From positions 5,227,001-5,291,000 of the forward strand of contig NC_051087.1 in assembly GCF_901709675.1 (NCBI RefSeq): DNA of 64,000 nt, written 5' to 3'. The notes below the pieces were generated by a model that did no database searches, had not been told where the DNA came from, and saw only the letters and a list, made by a program, of their open reading frames with translations. The DNA is from Syngnathus acus (taxonomy: Eukaryota > Chordata > Actinopteri > Syngnathiformes > Syngnathidae). Both the position numbers and the translations under genes were made by a program. Below, piece by piece: positions 1 to 28,925 of this stretch (its first letter is position 1; every line of letters begins with the position of its first letter).

Positions 1-1481
1 GGCAGAAGAGAGAGAATAATCTTGTTTTTATCTTTGGATTTTCTTTCCTCCTTTGATGCCTGTGAAGCAGCTAATAATTTGATATGAACGAGGGAGACGA
101 GAAGCGAGGAGGAGGAAAAGCAAGTACACAGTGTACCGTCATGTGAGTGGGTGCCAAAAGACATGAACAACGTAAGGTAGCGAAGAACAGAGGAAATATC
201 AAGACAGACACAATGGTAGAGGAACAAAAGGTTAAACGGCAAGGAATGAAACAGTCTCGCTGAATAAAAGTGGCCTGCTGCCTTTAGCGGCTTTTTTTTT
301 TTGCTAGCTCAGCGGGGAAAACGGCAACCTGGATCAATAGCAGACTGAATGAATACACCTCCCAATGCTTGGCATTGACCACACAATCATTTCTGCTGTA
401 AGAAAAGTGCTTGCAGCCATTTGGAAGCTGAAGAATGGAATAATGACCAGGAAGGCAGGAAGTCCAGTCAAAGAAATATGCCGGAGCCTCCCCATGGACA
501 TATAGAATCCATCTCGCACAGTCCACCTTTGTGCCTCCATTTTTTTCGTCAACATTCGCACATCAATGAAGCGACCATGATTTAATATTAATATATATCG
601 AATATACAGCAGAGCATTTTACAGAGTACGCTGAAACGCGACGGGCTCTTATTTATGCTATGCGCCGCGGCTTCCCGTTTCTGAGAATTTGATGCATGCA
701 TTTAAATAGGACCTATGAATTCTTTCATCTGCTCCGATCAACATGCAGCGCTGAGACTGCGGCTAACCAGGCGAGTAATGGCTCCAACGGGTAAGAAGGA
801 ATGAAGCAGGAAGAGGAGAGGAACATGTGGAGACCGCACGACGAGGGAAAGCAGACCTACAGTGTCGTCGTGGTAGTTCAGACTGTGTTGCTAATAATCC
901 AAAAAATGTCAACAGGAGATTTTTAGCGAGCCGACGTAAAGCTACAGAGCAATTGAAGACATTCCTGCCTAAATGATCTTGTAATCACCTCTGTGCCACC
1001 CACCCCTTCCTCATTAACTAGCCACGCCAGAGGGAACACAGCGAGGTGTGCGGAAATTTATTGGAACACGTTGTGACTGCGAGGCACAATTCATTTCAAT
1101 TATCTCTGCTCTACTTTTTTTTCTCGTGTTTTTTTTCCAAGTGACGGTGCGCAGACAAATCAGGTCAATCATTTCTTGGCAACCGATGAGGTATTTTTAA
1201 GTTTTGCGCTTCTGTGGGTTTTTTTTTTGTGCCGCTCGGATGCTCGTGCGGCGTGAAATCTTTTCAAAGTGTGAAAAAAAACAACTTCATGATTATATGA
1301 ACAGTGCAACAATAATTGATTCCATGCATGAAAATGTATACACACAAACATCTATGAAGGAGACAAATATTCATACACAAGACACAATAGATGATGAAAA
1401 AAAAAATTGTTTTGGCTGTCCTGCCTGCTTCACCTAATTTTAAACATGAATATCAAAAATGCTCTTTTCACCCACTCTTAC
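1..1481. other. mast1 intron (left edge)
   Basis: Downstream intron of mast1 on the minus strand. I searched for the next expected exon (VSSSCSSQERLHQL-like) and did not find it, so it lies outside the window. Several short ORFs occur here, but none looks like protein-coding sequence. Confidence 0.6.
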
Positions 1482-19941
<18,460 letters not shown>

Positions 19942-20620
19942 GGTGATACCTCTTGGAAGGTGTCTCGGCCCCCTGTAGTTCTTTTTCCTAAGCGAGTTCG
20001 CAAGACGACGCCACGATGTCACGTGACTCCCCCCAGCACGCGCCGCGAGTCAATTTAGCTAAAAAATCAAAGCCAGTGTGGACATCGTTTACCGGCAATA
20101 TAAATAAATTCCACGATGACAACGAATATCACTGGTAAGAATCAATACACTACAAATCTAACGCGTGGAAGAAAATAAATAAATAAATAAAGCCTCTCCG
20201 GTGTCGGGTCCAGAAATCCACGATAGTGACACCGCGCAGGAGTTCCGTGAACGCAACACCATACCATCACGCCCGATTAACTGCACATCGCTGTAAACAC
20301 GCAAATAAAGGCAACGCCGTTGCGGCAGCTTTCAGATCTACACGAAAGCACCGTTCACACAAAAGGGATGTGTCCGAGCGCCCCTCACAAGCACGCGGCT
20401 TCGTGTCATTGTGTTCCTCCCTTTCCACTGCCTCTTCTACTCCATCCTCAGCTCCGCCACAACAACCGCTTCCTACTACCCGGTGACGTTGACCCACCCC
20501 TCAGAGACCAGACGCTCCGCACTGACGATCCGGGAGGGAGGGGCGGGGATCCGATGGAGCTCAGTTCACACATGGGACCCCTTACGGCCCCGCCCCTCTC
20601 CGGCAAAGTGGCTGAGCAAA
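19942..20620 (-). promoter_or_regulatory. mast1 distal promoter region with E-box and CpG-rich DNA
   Basis: Upstream of the distal first exon there is a palindromic TCACGTGA (about 20017-20024). CpG-rich DNA continues to about 20600, interrupted by an AAATAAAT run near 20175. Position, CpG content and E-box suggest the main mast1 promoter. The transcription start cannot be fixed from sequence alone. Confidence 0.45.
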
Positions 20621-20829
20621 GAATGTGGATCGATTCGATGCAATATTTGTGAGCACGAGCCATCGATCTCAAAGGAAATGAACTCAAGTCTAATGGAGCT
20701 TGCAGCACCTTACCGTTTTTGCGCCACGGGAAAAGAACCAAAACCAAACTTGAGCTGTAAGCAGCTTAAAGGGCCCTCATAACTCTCCCAATTTGGGGTA
20801 TTGGCACATAGGACCATAACTCTCTAAAA

Positions 20830-21138
20830 CACAGGTGTCAAACTCAAGGCCCGGGGGCCAGATACAGCCCGCCACATCATTCTATGTGGCCCGCCAAGAC
20901 AAATTGTGCATCGTGTCATTACTAGAATTGCAAATTCACTTTTAATATCTTTTTTTTTAAATATTTGACCAGTTTTCACTTGTCTGATTTGAAAACGAGT
21001 TGTCAGTTTGTTTTGTAGCTTTTAGTGTATATAATATGAGGTGCTCATACATTTATTTGGGTTGACAGTCATAATGGCCCTCCGAAAGAAGCTATGACTA
21101 CAATGCGGCCCGCCAAAAAAACGAGTTTGACACCCCTG
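20830..21138. mobile_element. Non-autonomous hAT-type MITE with 8-bp target duplications
   Basis: A 309-base element. The left end CACAGGTGTCAAACTCAAGG and the right end GAGTTTGACACCCCTG are imperfect inverted repeats. It is flanked by CTCTAAAA (20822-20829) and CTCTACAA (21139-21146), an 8-bp duplication with one mismatch that fits the hAT preference for CTCTAGAA-like sites. The interior includes GGCCCGGGGGCCAG and GTGGCCCGCCAAGACAAATT segments typical of this family. There is no transposase ORF. A related fragment sits at about 63281-63390. Confidence 0.85.
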
Positions 21139-21658
21139 CTCTACAATGTAAAATGTTTTTGCCAGACGTGATGTTTGCGCAAGAGTTTTCACGCAGCTTT
21201 AGACCCTTAAAATTGGCATCATTTTCCAACAGCGTGCAATGAAATTAAATGATTTCAATAACTTTTCATCTTAACACCCCAAGTTTGAAGACGATCAGGG
21301 TGTGTTGACTTTTTATACCCACAGTATGAACAAAATTATTCATCTGAATAAAACATGATGAATACGCCAATTCTGCTTTACTCTAATCACGTCCACTGTC
21401 ACAGAGGATCATTTGCAGGAAGTATTACATCTGCCTTGAGTCAGTGCCCAACTGTTAATGACCGAGCTTTTGAAACATTGTGCCATCATGGTGATTTAAA
21501 GAGCAACATCTTCTCCACAGACACATTACACAAGAAAAACCTCCGGGGAAGGGATCAACTAAACTTCCCGCTCACACGTTGTGGTTGTATTGACAAGTGA
21601 AGGGATGAGCCAATCAACTCTTAATGGAAGAACACTGTGGTATATTAGTATAAGCAGT

Positions 21659-21831
21659 TACCGTAATTTTCGGACTATAAGTCGCACCGGAGTATAAGTC
21701 GCACCAGCCATAAAATGCCCAAAAAAGTGAAAAAAAACATATATATGTATATAAGTCGCTCCTGAGTATAAGTCGCCCCCCCCACCCAAACTATGAAAAA
21801 AACCGCGACTTATAGTCCGAAAATTACGGTA
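21659..21831. mobile_element. Palindromic (fold-back) MITE, GACTATAAGTCGC subfamily
   Basis: A 173-base element with perfect 27-base inverted ends (21659-21685 and 21805-21831) beginning TACCGTAATTTTCGGACTAT and closing at TA. Two internal copies of GTATAAGTCGC lie inside the arms. It has the same architecture as the element at 14451-14622 but diverged ends, so it belongs to a sister subfamily. Confidence 0.9.
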
Positions 21832-22595
21832 CTAATACACAGCAGAAGGAACATGTCCATCACCATGTCTCTGTTGGACATTTTGTCTTTCATACATATT
21901 GCCTCTTGTGGTTTAATTTAATATTTTGTATTTGTACAAATCACAATTAGTTTTTTTTTATCAGTCATCCTCACTATGCAGCTCTTAATGCAACTTTCCA
22001 AAAAAAACACAGCTACCAAGAATAGAAGATGTGTATCTATCCACTTTAAGACTCCTTTGTTCTTCATTTTGAATTCCCTTTGTTGTCCATATTGCAAAAC
22101 ACAAAAGACCGAGCACGTGGCGATACGTGGCTGCCGAGTAAAGATATTTCTAAAACGTCAAAGTGTGAACCGGTAACAGCAGGTGAAATATTCCGTTTGA
22201 GAGCGTGACCCAGTTAGCAGCTTGTCGGACTCCTCTATTATGCCGCTTTTTGTTATTAGCGTTTAATAATTGATGAGCGTGCATGAATTTTGCATTTTTC
22301 TTCCCTCATTCATTAATTGTGTGATTCGGGAAGGGCAGCGTGGCACGGTTGGCAAAAACAGGCACAGACAAAAGCTTTTAGGAATGATGTCAGCCTGTTT
22401 GAAAAGACGCCCTGAGGGAGGTCGCATGGGGTCAGCACTCCCGAGCAGAAGCCCGGCATGGGGGCCGGGATGCAGAAGATGTCGGCAGCTTGCGCCATCG
22501 CATTTCCCGACACGGTGAGCCCGTCTCACAAACGCTACGTCAGCTCACATCTCTTCGTGTGCTTTAAGTGCGTGCCAGTGTGTCAATATAATAAT

Positions 22596-22617
22596 GGGGG
22601 GGGGGGGGGGGGGGGGG
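22596..22617 (+). repeat. Uninterrupted run of 22 G
   Basis: A poly-G tract of 22 bases between ATAAT and TGTC. A run this long can fold into G-quadruplexes and is also prone to length error in assembly. Confidence 0.85.
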
Positions 22618-23720
22618 TGTCATGCAGACATTTTTTTTGCTGATTTATTAAAGTAGTTGCTTAGGTTATACGAGTTCACCTTCTTTGTACGTGAAATGTG
22701 AATTTAGGCAGTTAAAACGATATACGAATGTCACATTTGCTGTAAAGCGGTGAATCGATTCATTGTTCTGTTGTGGCTGCCGTGCGTTTTTATTGTATCA
22801 TGAGATGTTGTTTCTGTTATTCACAAGGTTCTCATTTTAATAGTAATCTCACACGGAAACAATATAAATCACTCCGAGTGCCCTTGAAGATGAATGCTCC
22901 GTCGGCTCATTCGGATGCGAGTCATCCATCAGGACTGAACGATTTCATTTCAACCTCATCTTACAATAGTGTTAAAATTTGATCTAAAAAGCAAAATCCC
23001 CTAGGAGCGCGTTTACAAGCAGAAAACACTCTCCATAACTTCCCTTAGCCTAACTAAGCTCCTCCCTGACACACACAAATTTTACTCCCTCATTCTGGAT
23101 GCATCACTTCAGCTTACTTCCTTGATACCAATTACTACTTTCCTAGGAGTCTTTAGTGACATGTTAGAGCTCAAAATAAAAAGGTAGCAGAAGATACGTT
23201 CTGCAAAAAAAAGAAAATCCTAATGATGATAAAGAGGCAAACCACAAATTTGTAGAGGTTAATTCAAAGCCTTCGCAATCATTATTTCCGAGTAGCCGCC
23301 CTGGTGTGAGAAGGACCGTATCACTTTTGAACAAGTTCTCCCTTTTCTCTTCCGCCATCTCCTCCGAATGCCTCCAGTCATCAAGGCTTCTGCTCTCTCT
23401 CTCCTTCTTTCTGTCTGCGTACAAGTGGGTCAAACTGCAGGAGTGCTAAAAGCCCTGCTCACTGCAGAGAAGCTCCTCTAAATAAAAGAACACGCAATCA
23501 GCAGTCATACATGCACAGAGCTGCCAGAGATGCAGATGAGAAGTGAGCTAAGGTGACCAACGGGTCAAGTGATATCAGCAGTGTGAGGGGTTAAGTGGCT
23601 TTTAAACTGCGGCAGTGTGACCGGACATTGTGACTAGATCTAATTTAGTGGTTTACTTTACGCCATTGGTCCAAATCATTTTGGTTGAACGGTGACACCA
23701 TGTGGTAAGAGGACACAACA

Positions 23721-24024
23721 TACACTACCGTTCAAAAGTTTGGGGTCACAAAATTGTTTGGGTGACCCCAAACTTTTGAACGGTAGTGTAAATATTATTA
23801 TAATAAAACATTATGAATTAAATATTATAAATTATATATTATATTTGTATAAGATTATATATAATCTATGAATATAAGTATACATATATATTATAAGATT
23901 TTTTACACAGAAGATTATATATATAATCTATAAATAATTATCTAAATAAATATATACACTACCGTTCAAAAGTTTGGGGTCACCCAAACAATTTTGTGAC
24001 CCCAAACCTTTGAACGGTAGTGTA
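23721..24024. repeat. Nested inverted repeat: two 70-base hairpins in opposite orientation
   Basis: Hairpin 1 (23721-23790) and hairpin 2 (23955-24024) each have arms of the type TACACTACCGTTCAAAAGTT-TGGGGTCA. The loop of the first (ACAAAATTGTTTGGG) is the reverse complement of the loop of the second (CCCAAACAATTTTGT). The whole block is therefore itself an inverted repeat around an AT-rich centre of about 164 bases that has its own short palindromes. The arm sequence resembles ends common in fish Tc1-like elements. No coding capacity. Confidence 0.85.
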
Positions 24025-25327
24025 CATAGTATGTTCAAATGAAACATGCGGATTTTTTTGGACATTGTGGTTACTGGTTAATGATTTATTGGCATGTTTT
24101 GAAATATGGTTATGTAAGATGCAAAAAAGAAAAAAAGTTCTTCTCAGCCTTGCGTGAGTTGTCAGCGTACACGCAATCTTTCATGGAGACTTTCTGTGTC
24201 AATCGGAGGAGAAGAACGGGCACAATCCAATTAGTGTAGTTAAAAGAGACACCATGAAAGGAAACTGGGACTATGTGTAAGAAGATGAAGGATTACGAAC
24301 ACTGTGTGAGCTCAGCTATCAGGTATTTGGTGCTTCTATAACAAGCAAGTGTCATACTGTATTTGGGTACAGTGTTAGAGTTGTCAGCTAGTCACCTCAA
24401 AGTAATCACTGAAATTACACAAAGTGGTAAATGCATTATTGAGTAGGTGGTTTAATTAAAAGCATAAATGTGTACAAAGTGTTCCCATGTCTGAAAAATC
24501 AATGCGACTGTTATTGCGAGATTTTAGGATATCAGACATTCTTGTCTTACATTAATATGCCATCATGAAGAATGAACGTCCACAATATTTTCGTGACTAA
24601 ACGGGTATTCAGAGCAGTGCAGATATTTGTTGCAAATAACTATTTGTAAATGTAAAAAATGGAAATAAAAAACAAAAGGCTGATTTGACAATCTAAAAGA
24701 ACAAAAGGCTCAGATAAAATAGCCAATTGATCATATTTGAAAATTCTGTAACCATACAGCGAATTGCCTGAAGTTCTATTTTGTATTTTTGTTCAAAGGA
24801 CATTCATTAAGAAGCCTTGAGGCTTTGCATTATGCATTTAAGTACATTCCAGTCTCATTCGTTTCGGGTTATTTCTGTGAGCTTTGTGGCTTTAACATTT
24901 CTCTAATCAACAGAAGTGTACCATCAATGCTTTTTCTGGGATGAACAAACTGAACGTGTTGACCAACTCTAATAATAATCCAGAGTCAATCATTCCCTGA
25001 CGCTGACCAAAGCCAACACAAACAAGCTGCCAGTTTCTACCTTCACCTCATGTGCCCCTTCGAACGTTTTGGTTTTCCTGCTTATTTTTTTTAAAGTCAT
25101 CTCATACAGGCACCAAAAGTGATGACACTGACATTTTCCAGTTTGTCTTAGCTAAAGAACTCCACTAATACTGTCGGACAACGACAGGGTGATCTAATGG
25201 CATTAGGGCACGCCGTCTTGATCTGAAATCTCCACCTTTGTCCTCGGCGGCCATGCAAACTATTTTGAATCCCATTGACGTAGGGGAAGAAGTGGCCTCT
25301 TAAGTCGGATGAGACACAAAGCAGGGG

Positions 25328-25449
25328 AGGTTATAAATTGACCGCATAGGACGAATCAGACAGAACTGGATACATTAGAGGCGGCAAGGTGTTGTCTTCC
25401 TGCCTCGCACCAAAGACACACAAGAACGGCTTGAGAAGTTGAACCAGCC
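25328..25449 (+). promoter_or_regulatory. Core promoter candidate for the 69-residue ORF
   Basis: A TATA-like GGTTATAAATTG lies at about 25330-25341, roughly 110 bases before the ATG. That would place initiation near 25360 and leave a 5' leader of about 90 bases with no upstream ATG. The region is less AT-rich than its surroundings. Inferred from motif and spacing only. Confidence 0.45.
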
Positions 25450-25659
25450 ATGGAAGCTACCGCCCAGAGCGCGACGGTCACCGGGGCCTTCGACCGGGAG
25501 TCATTCTCCAAGAAAGCCTTGAGGGCCACCGCCAGAGGGGCTTCGTCTCATTTTGTTGGGAGCTCCATTATCATTCTGTCTTCTTTCGCCGTGTCCACTC
25601 TGGCTATGAACTGCGGGAAAAAGATCCAGGAGTCTCGGCACAAACCCAATGCCAATTGA
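25450..25659 (+). CDS. Uncharacterised 69-residue single-pass membrane microprotein candidate
   Basis: I do not recognise this ORF. It starts in a strong context (GCC ATG G), is intronless, and ends at TGA 25657-25659. Residues 1-33 are polar to basic and rich in Ala, Ser and Thr, with KK and RAxAR basic patches. Residues about 36-53 (VGSSIIILSSFAVSTLAM) form one hydrophobic segment, enough for a single membrane span. The tail (residues 55-69) has a KK pair and is basic. The third codon position is GC-rich compared with the AT-rich flanks, and a TATA-like box lies about 110 bases upstream. It sits head-on to rnaseh2a (minus strand), whose stop is at 26494. These signs favour a real small gene, but length alone leaves chance possible. 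A conserved teleost homologue would decide. Confidence 0.5.
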   Translation: MEATAQSATVTGAFDRESFSKKALRATARGASSHFVGSSIIILSSFAVSTLAMNCGKKIQESRHKPNAN

Positions 25660-26493
25660 CAGCAGGCTGCGGGCGGCCGGTGCATCTGGTTTGTGATTTG
25701 GTCTTACACAAAATGATGTCTTCATTCAAGTCGAGGCAGAGGTGGCACTGCAAAACAGCGACTGCTCGGGAACGCTGCGAAATTTGGCATCCATCTCAAG
25801 AGCAGCGCAACGCCTTAACATCTTGCAAAGGAGCGAATCTAGCGTATGTCTTCATGCCTCATCTTTTGAGTGTGTCTAAATACAGAAGCTCTAGATGTGA
25901 TTTTTATGCCCGTTAGTCACAAAAGCAAGACTGATGTCAAAGATCTAAACGTCTTGAAATGTGTCTAAGAGCCTGAAGCCGGCTTTAAACGCGTCGTTTG
26001 TTTTCTTCAATCAAGTACTTGCTTCTGAAAGTTTTTTATTATCTCCATTTAAGTGAAGCAATTTTGTTGAGTTCAAACATCTACCAATCCTTTGTTGTTA
26101 TTGTGCAAGATAGTGTCATTCCTCTGCATGTATTGGCAATATGTTACATTAGCCAATATAACCTAGCATGAGTGATTAGAGGGATTTTTTTTGCCTTTTA
26201 TTTGCATAACTAATGTGGATTGCAGCCATGTAAAACAAAGGCTTTTACCAACACATATGCAGTTATTCCTACTGCCACTAGAGGGCGGAATTGGAATTAA
26301 AATATCTTTTGCAACCCTGCCTCATGTTTTGTTCCTGCTACTATTCAAACAAACCCCTGCTGGATATGTTTTATAAAAAAAAATATTTTATGAGTAAAAC
26401 GGATACTAAATACAATTTATGAGTAAACCAAGCCAAGACTTTCCCACGATGCTGCTTGTGTGCAAGCAACTCACAGTGCATGTCGGCCAGTCC

Positions 26494-28396
26494 TCAGAGT
26501 GTGTCCATACTCTTCAGCCTGCGTTCTGTAAAGAAGCGGTGTGTCTGCTTGTTGTTGACGCCACCTGGCGCGCCAAAATAGGACAGCACGGACCTGTTGG
26601 CCAGCCGCTGTGCCGCCTGCTCGCCATCCTCCTCGTCATCATCCCTGAGGAGAGATTCAACAACACAAGTGTGATTTTTCACACTCTCATCTCCTCAGAT
26701 CACATGTTTGGCAGATTACGCGTATGATAGAAATGAAAGAGATTGCGGGTTTCACATAATAGGGGATGTAAATGTCTGAATGCAAACCAAAGCTAATTTC
26801 AAAGCATTTTTTTTCTTCCTTTTGATCTTAAAAGTTGTGGAAGAGGCCATTAACTTAATTTGTTGTTCATGAGTTGTTATGGACTACTGTAGATCACCAA
26901 GGGCAAGGAGTCGGACACAGTAAATCATCTTTTAAGTCTGGTTAATAAATCTTCTGCTTCAGATCTCTGAATGAAAGCGGTCTTACAATACAGTACAATA
27001 CAGCTTTATTTATTTCAAAACACCTGGACACTATTAAAAAAAAAGTATGTGTCTGTGAAGTCAAAAAATGTCTATAGCACTTACCAATGGACAGTCACAG
27101 CCTTGCTGTCAATCAAGGTTTGGGCCGTGCTCCAGCTAAAGCGCACAAACTGGGGGTAGCCAAACACTGGGTCCAAATACTTCAAGAGCCATGCTTTAGT
27201 CTTTGGGTCTATGAGCACAGCAACAGTTTTGCAAATATCACGCAAGTCATTAGGCAGAAACCAAGTATGTGATTTGTTACCATTCGGGTATCCTGAGCCA
27301 TATTCTGTATCTATGTCTCCGAGGTCCTCAGCAAACTTCCAGTTCTTCACAATATGGTCCCTGGCCACCTGACCAGCCATATGTAATTATATGTTAGCAA
27401 CGGGACAACTTGAAGCCATCATTGTGGAATTTAAAAATAAAAAAATGGACCTTTGCACAAATACTGGCTGCACTAACGATAGGGAAGAGGGAGTCAGCCT
27501 TTGGCCTCACTGTGACCTCAATGCCTGGGAACAGTTTGGAGAGTTTCTCCTCGTATTTCTCGGCGGGGCCGACCGTGTCCACAAACACCTGCAGAGATGG
27601 GGGGGAAACATTCGGGGCCACTTCCATAGTAATTTTATGATTCTGTGACAAGTGGAATGTCCAAAGTCAAACACAATGTGTTCTGATCAACTTCCATTAT
27701 TGTAATTTTAAAACAAATGCTTCCATAAGATACCACCACACTTTTGCAGTACAGCATTTATATATTTGCATTCTGGTCAGGGATGTTCCAGTGACTCATA
27801 TTTACTTACCTCTTTGAGCTGTACGCCACTGTCTAGTGCAAATTGAACTAATCCAATGGCCGTGTCGTGTGACAGGGTGTTCAGGTTGCATTTGGTCCTG
27901 ACAAAAGCAGACGTGCAGTTGGTGCACTGATTTACACATGCACTTGACACTGCATTCGCCAACAATACCTCTGTAACATACTGGTGGAGATGGTATTTGG
28001 GGAGAGAATACGCAGGGCCCAGCCCACAAAACTTTTGGCATCATCCAGGTTTTGGAATAGATTCTCTCTTTCTGATTCTGACAAAGTTTTGGAATCTAGA
28101 AAGGGATAAGAAATAAAAGGTGATGATTATTTCATCCTTGCCTTTGTCACTTAGTACTTGCTTTGGACTTGGGTTCTTAATGTGCAACCTGCTCCAGATG
28201 TAAGGTGCCTTGAGATAACTTTTGTTGGGAATTGGTGCTTTGTGAATAAAACTGATATATTTGGCAAATAAAAAGGCAGAAGAAATTACCTGCTACTTTC
28301 AAGCCCTTTAAATCCTCCTTTTTGGAAATGGGACAAAAACATATTCCATAAACCATTGGACCTGGATAAAAAAAACACATTGTTGCATTATTAAGC

Positions 28397-28429
<33 letters not shown>

Positions 28430-28642
28430 GGGTAATGTGATAGTGGTGTCAACTGAGCGATGATACTAAATATTGAAAATAAGCCCCAGCATACCCAGCA
28501 CTGGTCCCCTGCCCGCTTCGTCGATGCCCAGGCAGCAGTCTTCAGTCTTACACACATCAGGAACGATGGAGGACAGCAGACAGCTGACAGAGTTATCGGC
28601 GTCGAAGGCGCTGGTATCCATGACCGCTGCTCGAGAAGACAT
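26494..28642 (-). CDS. rnaseh2a: rnaseh2a, ribonuclease H2 catalytic subunit A (complete, 8 exons)
   Basis: Minus-strand coding exons: 28495-28642, 28290-28361, 27969-28095, 27810-27897, 27451-27588, 27281-27368, 27085-27208 and 26494-26644. All have GT-AG borders and compatible phases, giving 311 residues (human about 299). RNase H2A cleaves the RNA strand of RNA/DNA hybrids and removes single ribonucleotides from DNA in the nucleus, as a trimer with subunits B and C. Expected active-site residues are present: D41 and E42 in GIDEAGRG, D149 in FVDTVG, D177 in KADSLFP, and the tyrosine of YGSGYPN (Y218). The C-terminus ends [15 protein letters not shown], like the human HRYFLERGLESATSL. Two in-frame starts exist: 28642 (MSSRAAV) and 28621 ([10 protein letters not shown]). 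The second has the better context and aligns with the human start; I list the longer one. Confidence 0.95.
28397..28430. repeat. (TTAG)n microsatellite in rnaseh2a intron 1
   Basis: Eight and a half TAGT units between exons 1 and 2 of rnaseh2a. It is a simple intronic microsatellite. Confidence 0.9.
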
Positions 28643-28807
28643 TTTACATAAATTAATACAGTGGCGCGTTGATATGCTCAAACTGTTGTGCTAAGTCTAT
28701 CTATGACCAACAGGTTAGCTAGATGCTATGTTGGACGGCGAAGTTGTTAGCAAATGATTTTTTGACTTTATGCTAATCTATTCTCATCCGAGTTTATTAA
28801 ATCTTAC

Positions 28808-28925
28808 CTTGGAGGAAAGAATGATTTATTTTCCTAGTTTGGGTATTTACTATTTGTGCGTGTGTAAATAAAGAAGACAGCAGACTTTGAAGCTGAAGAA
28901 TTCGCGCCTCATAATGACGTCACAG
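28808..28925 (-). promoter_or_regulatory. rnaseh2a 5' non-coding exon and promoter with E2F and CRE motifs
   Basis: On the minus strand a perfect donor CCAAG|GTAAGAT falls at 28808/28807. It can splice to acceptors such as CACAACAG near 28690, just ahead of the start codon. About 90-115 bases upstream of the donor lie an E2F-like TTCGCGCC (28901-28908) and a full CRE palindrome TGACGTCA (28915-28922). E2F plus CRE sites suit an S-phase DNA-maintenance gene. The start site and the non-coding exon are inferred. Confidence 0.6.

Larger units (their letters stand above)
20620..25449. other. Intergenic interval mast1 to small ORF
   Basis: No recognisable coding exon. It contains the hAT-type MITE, a fold-back MITE, a 22-base G run and the nested hairpins, listed separately. 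The remaining DNA is AT-rich and unremarkable. Confidence 0.5.

Noticed and set aside
20226-20782. Cluster of ORFs on both strands in CpG-rich DNA
   Set aside because: CpG-rich DNA lacks stops by composition; better explained as the mast1 promoter region.
28397-28430. TTAG repeat considered as telomere-like sequence
   Set aside because: The vertebrate telomere unit is TTAGGG; this is a short intronic four-base microsatellite.
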